From assembly GCF_000346465.2 (NCBI RefSeq), contig NC_034009.1, forward strand, positions 42,045,897 to 42,109,896: a stretch of DNA of 64,000 nt, in the 5' to 3' direction. How positions within the stretch are numbered: position 1 is the stretch's first letter; every line of letters begins with the position of its first letter. Both the position numbers and the translations under genes were made by a program. Positions 1 to 10,652 of this stretch are shown one piece after another. The notes beneath the pieces are model-generated. The model made no database searches. It had not been told where the DNA came from and saw nothing but the letters and a program-made list of their open reading frames with translations. The stretch is from Prunus persica (lineage: Eukaryota > Streptophyta > Magnoliopsida > Rosales > Rosaceae).

Positions 1-902
1 AAGGGCTTAAACAACTTTCTTTATCAATTTGCCCCTTCAACAAGAAGAAATGCTTATTGCTCTTTGACTCATATCAAGCGGCTTAAACGCTAATTTTTCT
101 GTCGCCAAGTGATGGTAGGGCTTGTCTGAGGACTTCCTTATAAGAGAAGTTCTTTTCTCTGCGAGCGACTAGATTTTCTTTTAGAACATCTTCGAAAACA
201 GACTGAGAGCTTGTTTAAGCACGAAAAAAAATTGGTTTACACCCTGGGGATGTAAACACCCCTTCACGTCGGATCTCAGACATTCAATCAAAGAAAAAGA
301 AGTCTTGAGACATAGCTAAAACAGAAAAGTGCAAAATAATAAAAGCAACAACCTAGTAGCAAATTACACAAAGCTCTAATTGGACTTAATTAATATGCAC
401 AACCAATTACTGTAACCAGCTAAAAATTAGGATGAGATTGAGCAGAGCCAAACTTTATGGTCCAAAGTCACAACTTCTCAAGTTTCAGCTGAACAAAGTC
501 CTTTGACTCTGGTCATTCTTGCTCTCTTTGAACGCAACTGCAACATTCAACAGAAATTTCTTGCTATCATAATATTTCTGAAAACTAAAGCATGGTAGAT
601 CAAGCTCATGAGTCTCAAGAAATTTCTTGAAAATTTCTGCTTTAAGTAGTAAAGTGGGCATATACAGAACGACATAAATTCACAGTCCTCCGTATATCGC
701 CATAACAACAATAAGATGGAAAAAAACAGTTGAACACAAAACAGAACATATTAGGGTATTTATCAGCAATTAAAAGTGTTATATTGCTGAGTATATCAAA
801 TACAAATAATCCAACTAAACCAAATAAAAGTTTACTATATAATTCTTGCTATCTAAAAGCTGCTAGTACCTCCACCATGGATGGGCATGCCGCATGCTGC
901 TG
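1..902. other. Left-edge intergenic region, no intact gene
   Basis: I see no intact gene here. Positions about 590-760 are the 3' flank of the F-box gene and recur almost unchanged at about 12,460-12,629. Positions about 300-545 are a degraded match to the small gene at 6,497-6,751 and its 3' flank, described separately. The first 280 bases hold no pattern I recognise. Confidence 0.5.
430..545 (-). pseudogene. Remnant of the 3' end of a paralogue of the 84-residue gene at 6,497-6,751
   Basis: Read on the minus strand, this stretch aligns with the last third of the small gene at 6.5 kb. The shared part includes the segment that there encodes CSAQTSEVETLDHKV and the flank beyond it. In this copy the codon after GCT-GAA-ACT is TGA, so the frame stops early, and the normal stop is read as TGG. 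No start or central part was found. It looks like a dead duplicate fragment. Confidence 0.5.
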
Positions 903-2252
903 CTACGCTAGTCTAGGAACTGGCGTCGGCCACAATGGGAGAACAACTGTGTAATAGAAACGATCTGTTTCACAGTCTTTAACTATCTTTGACCACTCTC
1001 CTGTGTGAATGTTCCACTTGATAATATCGGCGTTCACACGCAGATACAAAATATCCTTATTATTTGGGTCAAAAGCATTCAGTATGCAACGCGACAGGTC
1101 TGGAAACATTTGACGGTCCAAGGAATAAACCCTGCGTTCACTCAAACACAGCCTTTTGCCAGCAGCATCTCCATCTTGTGACTCTTTCAACTCATATACA
1201 TACAGACGTCTGGTCATCAAGCTCATGTTGCACATTCGCACATATCCTCCGCACACACCTAAGTACTGAACACTAAAACCTCTGTCTAGAGGTTCCTCAA
1301 ATATAGTGAAACCTAGTTTATGATCAATATTACCATCACCATTGCTGCTGCTGCTGCTGCTACTAGTTCCATCATTGTCATAGAATGGACCCAAACCAAT
1401 AACACTAAGTCCGCGGTCTGTTGGCCAATATAACATTCCGTTGTATGCAAAGGAGAACTCATTGAGGCCACGAAAATTGAAGTTGCGTGGGGACGAGACA
1501 ACTGATTCTTTCCACTCGCCAGTTTCAGAAGAGAAGATCTCCACGTTTAATTTGAAGGTATCACATTTTTTCTCATCATTTGCATATTCAACAGGAGGCA
1601 GAATTCTCACAACCATGGACCTACACTCAACATTAAGCTGGCTGTTATTTCCTTTCCAATTGTCTTCCTCACATTTATAGTCAGGAACATTGCAGATGAA
1701 TCCCACTCGTACACGCTTGTGACATCGACTTGGGGTGGGAGGAAGACCAACCCATTGCATGGTGTATGCATTGCAGATGTAGTAATTGCGTTGATAATCC
1801 ATGCTTGTGCAGCACAAAAGTAAGTCATTATATGTCGCTACCACAACTGGATTTCCTACGAAACGGTGGAAACAAATGATTCTTTCGAGCGACTGTGTTA
1901 GTAGATTAGGTGACAGCGACACTTTAGGAGGGAATTCCACCACTCTTTTGTTTATCAAAGTGCGTATCTTTGGAGTTCTCTTATAACTTTGGATATTTAC
2001 AAAGCGGCCAATAAAATAAGGATCTGCGATGAGAGTGCACCAATGCTTAGACACAGACTTGCATTGAAAAACAAATTTATTGCATGGAAGTCGGCAAAGG
2101 ATTTCAGCCAATATAACGTCAGATAGATCATCAATTGATGTTCTTCTTTCTGTTGATGATGATCTCCTTGATCTTTTTAACTTACTAGAGGTCGGCAATC
2201 CAAGAGACAATTGGGTTCTCTTCCTTGCTTTGGTGGCAGTATCGCATCTCAT
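903..2252 (-). CDS. F-box protein (At5g07610/At5g49610-like), single exon
   Basis: Uninterrupted 449-residue frame. An F-box lies at about residues 38-85, with LSDVILAEILCRLP, CKSVSKHWCTLI and a following DPYFIGRF segment. This is the usual N-terminal layout by which such proteins bind SKP1 in an SCF ubiquitin ligase. The rest is an F-box-associated, beta-propeller-like region with weak repeats ending in W-x-P; it would choose the substrate, which is unknown. A run of eight serines (trinucleotide repeat near 1,341-1,362) interrupts the C-terminal half. The start is a true ATG at 2,252, and the sequence just upstream (GCAG before GTTTATG) could be a splice acceptor, so an upstream exon cannot be excluded. 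Broken relatives lie at 11,290-12,629, and a scrap of its 5' end lies at about 3,749-3,790, so this is a locally duplicating family. Confidence 0.85.
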   Translation of the reverse strand: MRCDTATKARKRTQLSLGLPTSSKLKRSRRSSSTERRTSIDDLSDVILAEILCRLPCNKFVFQCKSVSKHWCTLIADPYFIGRFVNIQSYKRTPKIRTLINKRVVEFPPKVSLSPNLLTQSLERIICFHRFVGNPVVVATYNDLLLCCTSMDYQRNYYICNAYTMQWVGLPPTPSRCHKRVRVGFICNVPDYKCEEDNWKGNNSQLNVECRSMVVRILPPVEYANDEKKCDTFKLNVEIFSSETGEWKESVVSSPRNFNFRGLNEFSFAYNGMLYWPTDRGLSVIGLGPFYDNDGTSSSSSSSNGDGNIDHKLGFTIFEEPLDRGFSVQYLGVCGGYVRMCNMSLMTRRLYVYELKESQDGDAAGKRLCLSERRVYSLDRQMFPDLSRCILNAFDPNNKDILYLRVNADIIKWNIHTGEWSKIVKDCETDRFYYTVVLPLWPTPVPRLA

Positions 2253-2815
2253 AAACCTGCGCCATGCAATATATTATACACATAATTTATGCCCGCTAAG
2301 AAAAACGTTGAATGGATCGTTAACTAAAATGAATTTGTACAAACACAACCTCCCAAGTAAACTACATAATATAAATCATATATGTGATGGCAAGCCAATA
2401 TGGTTGTGCTTAATCACAGTGTTGTATGGGAAAACTAAGACTTAGGAACCTAATGTGCCTGAAAGAAATACCTTTTAATCCACTGCATTGTTTGCTTGAG
2501 AAAGAAAAAAAGTGGTAAAACTTGTTTATCCTTGTTTCTAGATATGGTGATGATGTTAGCTCATCAAAAGCCAACTACCATGGGGTATAGGAAGTTATGT
2601 ACACTGATTATTAACACGGCTTTCCGGGTTGAATTGAAACATCCTTGTTCACTAAATACTGTTTTCTCATCCTCTTAAGTTTCCAAAAAGTTTTAGCTGT
2701 TTTTATAAAATGTGAAGGCATAGTGGAGATTACAAGGTACGGAAGTATGAGTGACAGTAAAATTGATAAAGAAATGAGGCATAGATCATAGGAATGTTAC
2801 AATAAATATTTATCC

Positions 2816-3421
2816 CTAGAAGCCATAGAGAAGTGAGATTTCAACGTTAGGAATAGAAATTGAGTAATAAGAAAGAAACCTGCAATGACTCGTGTTCGCC
2901 TTGAATTGCTTCTGCTCAACAAATCCAGATGGAAGCTTCATGGAGCCTTTAGAGCTCATAAGAGTATTGGTGGTCAGCTCTGGTATCTTTGCAGATCTGG
3001 CAACTTGTTTAGGATCGCTAGATTTCTGAATTCCTGCAAGAATCATAAAACAAGAGTCTAATTACATTGACCACCAAGATACCAATGGTTCTAACAATTC
3101 AAGCATCAGTCTAATGGAAAAGCATCAAGCAATAAACATATTAGTTCCACTGACAGTTGCTTCTTCACCATGAGTACCAGATTTCCAATAAGACACCTTA
3201 ACCATTAATTCAAAAAGGCACCTAAATTCCACAGGAGAAAAATTAAAAAGTTATTTACCATTGTCGGCAATTCTGTTCCGATTGAACCTTTTGCAACCAT
3301 TAAGGCTCTGTTTCAGGCATTGGTCGGCGTTGGGGGCGGACCCTTGGCTTGACTGGACGGCGGCAACACCAGTGTCGGCAGCACAGAATTCATTGAGGAG
3401 GGGATTTTCCAATTCAGCCAT
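2816..3421 (-). CDS. Unrecognised small two-exon gene (126 residues)
   Basis: Exon 1 runs 3,421 to 3,259 and exon 2 runs 3,033 to 2,816. The donor is ATG|GTAAAT and the acceptor TTGCAG|GAATTC, and the frame stays open across the join, giving 126 residues starting MAELENPLLN. The protein is Ser/Asn/Lys-rich with no membrane segment or signal peptide that I can see. I do not recognise the family. A possible extra donor (GCAG|GTTTCT near 2,880) would shorten exon 2. Supporting evidence that exon 1 is real: a diverged tandem copy at 4,267-4,560 keeps most of exon 1 but has lost its start codon and exon 2. The function is unknown. Confidence 0.5.
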
Positions 3422-3748
3422 GAGAGAAGAAATGCCGAGAGATAAGATTGAGTTTGAAAAAAAAAAAATTAGATATCGGAACAATGGAATAGTGATTCTC
3501 ACGGCTGGTAAGGCTTTTATTATGGTTGAGGGTTCCTATTAGCTTCGTGTATACACACATACTGCAATTCAATTCCATATTGACAAGGGATTTGAGGAAG
3601 AGAGGAGACAGATAGAGATAGGGATTCGAGAACGGTAAAACTGGTAGGGATCGATACAATTGGCGGGTGGGGAATTATTTTTTGATTATTTCACCGAATT
3701 GCCCTGAACTTGTACCTAATTATCCATTTACCCCATAACTTTAGCAAT

Positions 3749-4610
3749 CCTAGAGACAATTGGGTCTCTTCCTTACTTTGGTAGCAGTATGGCATCCCAC
3801 CCACCTGCGCCATGAAATATATTATACACATACTGTATGGCCTCTAAGAAAAATGTTTCGTGGATCGACATATGATTCGTTAACTAAACCGTACGAATTT
3901 GGACAGACACAACCTCTCAATTAAACTACATAATTAATACATATCATATATGTTATCGCAAGCCAATATGGTTTGTGGTTGATCACAGTGAAACTCTAAG
4001 TTGTATGGAAAAACTAAGACTTAGGAACCTAATTTGGCTGAAAGAAAGGTCTTTTCCACCGCATTGTTTGCTTGAGAAAGAAAAAAGAGGTAAAACTTGT
4101 TTATCTTGTTTCTGGATGGTTATAATGCTAGCTTATCAAAAGCCAACTACCATAGGGTATAGTATAGGAGAATATGTACACTAATTAACATGGTTTTCCG
4201 GGTCACTAAATTACTTTTTTCGTTTTCGAAAAGTCTTAGTAAAATAAGGCATAGATCATAGGAATGTTACAATAAATATTTATCCCTAGAAGCCATGACA
4301 ACTGAGAATTCTAATCTGTTTTCAAACCTAGGAATAGAAAGAAACCTGCATAGAGTAGTGTCCGCAATTCTGTTCCAATTGAAGCTTTTACAAGCATTAA
4401 GGGTCGGTTTCAAGCATTGGTCGGCGTTGGTGGCCGGCACAGGAGGGGGGCCGGGGCCCTTGAAGTGAATTCGTGGCAAGCGGGACTGTGTGCGGTGGTG
4501 GCGCCAGTGTCGGCAGCACAGACTTCATTGAGGAGGAGGTTTTCCGATTCAGCCGTAAGAGAAGAACAACCGAGAGATATTAAGTTTGGAAAAAACTAAT
4601 AAATAAATTC
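3749..4610 (-). pseudogene. Broken tandem copy of the F-box 5' end plus the small two-exon gene
   Basis: This block is a diverged direct duplicate of about 2,196-3,470. It begins with a scrap of the F-box 5' coding end (3,749-3,790, with one base lost) and continues through the shared spacer (compare 2,270-2,690 with 3,820-4,200). It ends with a copy of the small gene. In that copy the start codon is ACG instead of ATG (about 4,551). The intron and most of exon 2 are missing, with exon 1 joined to the exon 2 tail at a short GCGRACAC-like match, and the middle of exon 1 is altered. It should not make the parent protein. Confidence 0.7.
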
Positions 4611-5255
4611 AGGTATCAGAACAATAGTCGATGAACTGCGGCTGTTTTTTTATAGGTGTATTATTATGTCTCTTGGAGAGATACACCCACGCCTCAACTT
4701 TGCTTCTGAATTCTATATATGCAAGGATAAGCTTTCTTGCGGAAGGGGCGAACTCTCCGTCTACAAATCTATTGTCCCCATTTGATTTTTCACTTTTTCA
4801 GAGTTATTACTCGTACAAAGAATTTAGTACTTTCACGTTTAATACTATATTATACACGTATGTACCTATTTTTCAATAATACATTCGTGTTTTATATACG
4901 TTTTAAAGACTTGGTAAAATTCACGTTTTTTAAAAAGCAAACATACAATACTTGTATTGAACATGCACGTACGTATTTTCATATTTAATACACGTATTTT
5001 TTACAAAATTTTCAATAATACACAAAAAAAATTCACGTAAAATACATATAATTCTAACATATTATTGAATACAAATAAAATATATGAAAATTTTTAAATA
5101 AAATATTTAAATAAAATTAAATAAAATCTATTAAAATATTATATAGTGGCTGAACTTTTAAGCTGTAATATGTTAAAATTTTGCCGAAAAAATATGTACA
5201 TATTTTATTCCTATAGCCGAATAAACTAATGCAAATAGGAAGGTTCTTTTTCTTA
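4611..5255. other. AT-rich intergenic sequence
   Basis: Very AT-rich DNA with several imperfect ACGTA/TACGT-containing words and no coding frame that I trust. It borders the hairpin array that follows. Confidence 0.4.
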
Positions 5256-5259
5256 ATTT

Positions 5260-5892
5260 TTTTTTTAAATAGTATAGCCGCGCGGCTATACTACGGTTTT
5301 CTTAAGTGGGCGCCTAGCGCCAGGCGGGTCTCTTTTTTTTTTTTTTGGTTAAATAAATAGTAGGGCCGTGCGGCTATACTCGGTTTTTCTATTTTTTTTA
5401 TAAAGAAATAGTATAGCCGGCGGCTACTCTGGTTTTAATTTTTTTTTTAAAGAAATAGTATAGCCGGTCGGCTATTCTCGGGTTTCCCTATTTTTTTTCA
5501 AAAGAAATAGTATAGCCGCGCGGTTATACCCCTTTTTTTAATTTCTTTTAAAAAAGAAATAGTATAGCCGCGCGGTTATACCCTTTTTTTTAATTTCTTT
5601 TAAAAAAGAAATAGTATAGCCGGGCGGCTAGACGCGGTTGTTCTAACTTTTTCATAGAAATAGTATAGCCGGGCGGCGATACTCGGTTTTTTTAAATTTG
5701 TTGGAAAAAATAGTAAAGCTTGGCGCCCATACTCGGTTTTTTATGTTTAAAAAGAAAAAGAAATAGTATAGCAAAACGGCTATACTCGGTTTTTTTCTAG
5801 TTTTTTTTAAAAAATAGTATGGCCGCCCGGCTTTACGCGGGGCTCTTTTTAATTATTATTTTTTAATAATTAGTGTAACCAAGCGGCTATAC
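5260..5892. repeat. Array of about 12 hairpin-forming repeats (AGTATAGCCGCGCGGCTATACT type)
   Basis: About twelve units spaced roughly 45-60 bp. Each is centred on an inverted repeat in which AGTATAGCC is followed by a GC core and GGCTATACT. T-rich and A-rich tracts that can also pair separate the units, for example TTTCTTTT before AAAAAAGAAA in units 5-7. Centres lie near 5,276, 5,362, 5,412, 5,463, 5,513, 5,567, 5,618, 5,663, 5,715, 5,768, 5,822 and 5,874. Bases between arms vary, and some changes are matched on the other arm. After unit 1 sits an odd GC-rich insert containing GCCTAGCGCCAGGCGGGTC, which has a relative in the second array at 21.1-21.3 kb. No coding potential. Confidence 0.8.
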
Positions 5893-6496
5893 TCTTTATA
5901 TATTACACCATTACCCGAGTCTCTATACGAACCAAGTCGGTGATTTTGATCTCCCATCATTCTTTTCGAATTTGTTGTATCATTACTTCTTTTTTGGGTT
6001 AAGTAGTGTAAATTACATTAATTTTTGCATTCAATAAATCTCATGGAAAATACTTCCCTCCTTCCTCTATAAGTAGTTACTCATACATTTCTAACAATGA
6101 CATTTTGACATGTGTATATAGAAGTTTTTTTTGGGTGTGTTTTTGATAAATTATTTTTGCACATATGTCAAACCGTGATTTGCAGGTTGAAGAAGTATCC
6201 AAATCTTATTACCAACTGAATTTTCCTAACAAAGGCCATGGGTCCTCTATATATGCCCATGCTGAGCACCAAATAATTTCAGTTAAAAAAGATTGTTTAA
6301 CCTTCTTGAAGCCTCATCCAATATAGAAATGTTAGCCCATATATAACAACTTTATTGCCACAACTTTTACAACTTGTATCAATGTCTTCAGACATTCAGT
6401 AAAAAACAAATGTCTTCAGACATATCAAACAGCTAAAACAGAACAATGGACAATAATAAAAGCAACAGCTGATAATTAGCATGAGCTTGAGCAGGG

Positions 6497-6751
6497 TCAA
6501 ACTTTATGGTCCAAAGTCTCAACTTCTGAAGTTTGAGCTGAACAAGTCCCCTGACTCTGAGCATTTCTTGAAAGCACTTTCTTCTTCAAGTACATCCAGA
6601 AGAAACAACTAGTACTTGAGCGAACCGTTTCGCCATTAGCTGTGCCCAACTTGCCTCTTTCTTCTTCTTCTTCTTCTTCTTCCATCTTCATTTTCTTCTT
6701 GTGGAGGCATCTCAGCACATGTGCTTCAGCAAGACTATAACCAGCAGACAT
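6497..6751 (-). CDS. Small plant protein with acidic tract, unrecognised (84 residues)
   Basis: Single-exon frame with a real ATG at 6,751. The N-terminus MSAGYSLAEAHVLRCLHKKK is followed by MKMEEEEEEEE, then a Ser/Cys-rich SSTSCFFW segment and a polar tail. The short basic-acidic layout resembles small regulatory or stress-related plant proteins, but I cannot name the family. The eight glutamates come from a GAA/CTT microsatellite near 6,660-6,685. A degraded paralogue of the 3' third lies at 430-545, which shows that the locus has been copied and supports it being a gene rather than a chance frame. Confidence 0.55.
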   Translation of the reverse strand: MSAGYSLAEAHVLRCLHKKKMKMEEEEEEEERGKLGTANGETVRSSTSCFFWMYLKKKVLSRNAQSQGTCSAQTSEVETLDHKV

Positions 6752-7124
6752 GGCCTATTTTTATTTTTATTTTTGGTTTAAAAAAAAAAAAGCAAGTGAT
6801 TTTTTTTGGTGTTCAATTTTAAAGAAGAAATGGGGTATTGTAATTGATGGGGCATTGAGAGGGCGATGAGTAGTTTCTTATAACATTTGTGCTGGCTTGG
6901 GAAGCAAGCATGCATACTTGCAGCGCGCACAAAGATGATGTGACAATGTTGACAAAATAACTTCTCTTGGACTTTTGAAGTTCGCGGGCAAATAAAAAAT
7001 TGGTGGCTGGCTGCTGCTTCTGGTTGGAAGGTTTGGTCTATGTGTATTCTTGCTTGGTCACCAAGGAAAAAGGAAAGGAAAGTAAGCTACTCTTTTCATG
7101 TTTGAAAATGAAGTCAACTATAGT

Positions 7125-7133
7125 TACAATTTA
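7125..7133. repeat. Left 9-bp target-site duplication of the Mutator-like element
   Basis: The nonamer TACAATTTA is repeated exactly at 10,868-10,876, on the other side of the element. Nine-base duplications are the hallmark of Mutator-like transposition. Confidence 0.75.
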
Positions 7134-7407
7134 GGGATCTTCACTAATATACCCAAAATAGGAGTTGAAATTATAAACAAACCCCACATGGAAAACACTT
7201 CATAAACACACCCAAAATCCATTTATTAAATAACAAATTAGTGTTGAAGTTCCAATAAATTACAGCACTGCCACTATCAAGCCCAACAGAAAAAAACTCA
7301 AAAAACACCCAAAACAAACCCAGCCCAAATTTATAAACAAGCCCAAACATTGTACCATCTCGTATTCCATAACTTTCGGCCCAAAAAAAAAAGTAAACCG
7401 TAAAAGT

Positions 7408-7712
7408 ACAATGTTAATACCATCTCGTATTCCATAACATTGTTAATACCATGTCATAAAAGTACAATGTTAATACCATGTCATAGAAGTATATTGTTAA
7501 TACCATTCCATAGAAGTATATTGTTAATACCATTCCATAAAAGTACAATGTTAATACCATGTCATAGAAGTACATTGTTAATACCATGTCATAGAAGTAC
7601 ATTGTTAATATCATTTCATAGAAAAACATTGTTAATACCATTTCATAGAAGTACATTGTTTATACTATGTCATAGAACTATCTTGTTATTACTATGTCAT
7701 AGAACCATCTTG
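7408..7712. repeat. 27-bp tandem repeat array (about 11 units)
   Basis: Units resemble AATACCATGTCATAGAAGTA plus CATTGTT, with scattered substitutions. Because 27 is a multiple of three, both strands give open periodic nine-residue frames (for example MVLTMYFYD repeated on minus); these are artefacts of the period. Degenerate single units continue at about 7,828-7,880 and 7,975-8,030, and the related element at 28.35 kb has two to three similar units near 28,655-28,725. Confidence 0.8.
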
Positions 7713-8487
7713 AGTCCTTTCCAAAGGCATAAACTTTCTCAGCATCACTGATAAGCATTGTCTTGCCAACCCCAGCAGCGAAGAATACTAGTAATAACAA
7801 GATACCTCTACAAAAAAAAAAAAATGTATACTGTTAATACCATGTCATAGAACTATCTTAATACCATGTCATAGAACTATCTTCCTAGTAAAAATCACAT
7901 TCTACATATCATAAACTTCAAGTGCACAACTATATATATAGCAAATTATAGAGCATGCTTTGTTACTGAAATTCTGTTAATGCTATGTCATAGACGTACA
8001 CTGTTAATACTATGTCATAGAAATCAACTCAGTTTCAAGGTATGAACAGTATAACAACTGTTCATACCACTTATTGGAAGTCAATAACAACATCATTTCA
8101 TTTGCATCATAGGTATGATAAACCAAATAAAGTCTAACCAAATCAGAAAATATTTGAGATATGAATAGAGGATCCAGTGTTCGTTAATTTACATATTCAA
8201 TTGTAAACCAAATAAAGTAAGAGGGCCACATTACATACTAACTCATACATACATATGGACTTAGAAGTCTTTTAAACTACTTGTTAATCCTAGAGACTTT
8301 CCTGACTTTGTCTCAAACTCGACATGCAATGAACTGTTCCCAGTATAAATGATCAGCCATGAGAAAGCTGTCAGGTTCTTATTACTAAACTAAACAAGAA
8401 GCTGGACACGTTAAAGGAATATACAATTATTTCTATCCGCAAAAAAATGTCTTTAAACGCAGGGCTTGACTTAAACTCTAATGCCTA

Positions 8488-9155
8488 TCATGCTATTGAT
8501 TGCAAACTGAGTTGAGACTCCAAATCAAATAGTTGGTTGCGAAATTCCATAACTATAGTCAGGTATAGTGCCGTATCATGGATGCTAAATTTTAAACCAG
8601 GTGAATTACCAATTGCAGCTAGCCTTTCCTTCTTGTTTACTATCTTTTCCTCCTTGCTCAATGGCTTTTTAAACCCAAGTTCGGCTGTTGCCATTTCTTT
8701 CTCTTTTCTCTGTGCAGCAAGACGCTCATCAAAACTGCAAAATTTGAGCATTCAGAAAAGACTTCAAGAAAATGAGAACTTGTTCTTCTGCTGAGACTTA
8801 TCTACCTCTCACTTTGGAATCACTAATAAAAGTAAACAAGGAATGTTTTAACCTAACATCTTGCTTACATCCAAGGGTAACATGCCAAGTCAATGAAAAT
8901 TATGCCCCAGCCCATAAGACAATTTACAACAATAGAAATAATAGAATCGTTCGTTCATAACTAATGCAAGCATGACAGCAGGCCAACCTAAACAAAAACT
9001 CCACTCAAACCAAAAGATGATATAGTTGGTCTTATGTTGCACTTTGCAAGTTTGTGTATCACTAGCAGTCATATTATAAATTCTGATTTGCCACAGAAGC
9101 ATTATTGGCCAAGTAGCTCTTGAATTGCTCAACATCAGGGAACTCAAATTTTAGC
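8488..9155 (-). pseudogene. Captured exon fragments of an unrecognised gene
   Basis: Two exon-like pieces lie in the same orientation. The first (about 9,155-9,083) follows a TTTTTTAG acceptor and reads LKFEFPDVEQFKSYLANNAS. The second (about 8,731-8,608) follows TTTTGCAG and reads FDERLAAQRKEKEMA, then ELGFKKPLSKEEK, ending at a possible donor ATTG|GTAATT. The charged helical composition looks like real coding sequence, but no start, full frame or family could be assigned. The location inside the Mutator-like element suggests a captured genomic piece with introns kept. Confidence 0.4.
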
Positions 9156-9839
9156 CTAAAAAACACGACTAAACAAAAATATAAATAAGCGAAAAAGGGA
9201 CCCATGCTATATTCAAAATTTCTGTTTCCTCTCTATGGAAAGCACATGTTAAGAAAGAATAGTGATGTTCGTCTTACAACTGTCATATTTCCAGTAAACA
9301 CAAGAACATCATCTAAATCATTGCCTAAAGGACTTGCACCAGTATAAATTGTTTCCCACAATTGGTGGATCATAGGCACAAAATGGAACCATCGTATAAT
9401 TAATTCAACTTAACTGTAATTTCGTAGCCCTAAGCATGACCAGAGGCTACTATCCTTCAAAAATTAAAACAAAAGGAAACGATTAAAAAACCTTATCTAG
9501 ATTCTTCTCTAAACTCCATAAAATGTATCCAGCAAACCTCATCTAGTGTTTCTAAGCCATAAGAGAACAACTAAGTCAAAAACCCCCAATATTCTCAAAC
9601 TTTTAACTAAAAAAGTAACGATGACTAAAGAACAAATAAATTAGTTTCCTTCAATATTGAAACAATCATAAACCACAGCATAAAAAGTTAACATGTTTAG
9701 ATTTCTAACCTAAGCATACCAACTAAATCGTTGAATTTAAAACGTTCACACGCCAAACACAAAAAGAAAACACAAAGATTCATACAATAAATACTGAAAT
9801 GATAAATCAGGATAAGAATAAAAAGGTGAAAATACGTAC

Positions 9840-9929
9840 ATCAGAGGCATTACTAATGAGCTCACATAGAAAGGTTTCCTTCTTGTTGTAGAAGGTGTTG
9901 ATGATCAAACTTAGAAGCTGGTTGATCTC
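9840..9929 (-). pseudogene. HSP90 N-terminal fragment (captured exon end)
   Basis: Translation gives EINQLLSLIINTFYNKKETF and then LCELISNASD, which matches the strictly conserved start of the HSP90 ATPase domain (family form EINQLLSLIINTFYSNKEIF, LRELISNASD). The frame is followed at once by GTACGT, a good splice donor, so the piece carries an exon-intron border and came from genomic DNA, not from an mRNA copy. Upstream it runs, in a different frame, into the DUF1645 fragment. With about 30 codons it cannot make a chaperone. Confidence 0.75.
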
Positions 9930-9934
9930 ATAGA

Positions 9935-10291
9935 TCACGACCCGAGTCCACCTCCTGAGTTGTAAAACGACGTTGCCGAGGTTGATGTATCCCGCTCTTC
10001 AAAGAAAAGCTTATTCAATGACGGTCGCAGATAGGAAGATGAAGGGGCAGCCCCTTTGGTTCTGGAAGCTTCGTCGTCGTCGGCATCGGAGAATAGGAGA
10101 TTCCGGTTGAAAATCGAGAACACCGGACGAATCTGGCCATTTTGGAATATATCGTCGGTGGAAATCGACGATCCGTCGGGTGCGAAAGAGAAATCGTCTT
10201 CATCTTCGTTCTTCTCGCAATCACCACCGGCGTCGGCGTTCTGAACACCTTCATCCGGTAATTGACACCTCAAATCTACAGTAGTAGCCAA
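9935..10291 (-). pseudogene. DUF1645 family N-terminal fragment
   Basis: An open frame of about 118 codons contains DGSSISTDDIFQNGQIRPVF followed by SIFNRNLLFSDADDDEASR and LNKLFFEERDT. This is the recognisable N-terminal half of plant DUF1645 proteins, which have unknown nuclear or stress-linked roles. The first codon here is TTG, not ATG, so the native start is missing. The C-terminal half (normally continuing past a Ser-rich stretch) is replaced by a short tail that runs into the HSP90 fragment. I read it as a captured, truncated gene piece inside the Mutator-like element. A chimeric transcript is possible but not shown. Confidence 0.65.
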
Positions 10292-10391
10292 AGAATTCCG
10301 CGAGCTTAACCATTAGCTCTGTTCATATAAAAAATGAAAATTAGCACCAAATTCAACGAAGAAACTGAAATCAAGTCGAAATTCAAGTAAA

Positions 10392-10652
10392 TTAAGCAAA
10401 AATAAAAAGGAACTTAACGAATTGAAGCAGATGGAACAAACCTGCAAAGGAAATGGAGGCATCGCTTATGAGAACACATTTGAGCCCACCAACGTAACGG
10501 AGATTGTCAACGGTGTGACGAGGGAGGATTTTCGTTGGTCTTGTGTTGGTCCATAGCTCTGAGACTGTTTGGCTTACTTTGAAGGCAGAGAGAGAGAAGG
10601 GAGAGAACAGAGGAGATGCGAGGGTTTGAAGGAGGAGAGGGGCTTGCTTCAA
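10392..10652 (-). pseudogene. CT-rich 5'UTR-like captured segment
   Basis: The frame here opens with TTG, so no proper start is present. The minus strand shows a CT-rich leader (TTCTCTCCCTTCTCTCTCTC) and then TTCAAA|GTAAGC, a good donor, which is the look of a transcribed 5' exon. A second exon-like piece ends TTTGCAG near 10,442. I do not recognise a protein. It lies next to the right end of the Mutator-like element. Confidence 0.3.

Noticed and set aside
2080..2445. Plus-strand frame over the F-box 5' end
   Set aside because: Antisense shadow of the F-box gene; no splice or start support.
5260..5892. CRISPR-like array
   Set aside because: Unit spacing and spacers are irregular, repeats are palindromic and degenerate, the setting is a plant nuclear genome and there are no cas genes.
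7414..7751. Open repetitive frames on both strands
   Set aside because: They follow from the 27-bp period of the tandem repeat and have no independent coding signal.
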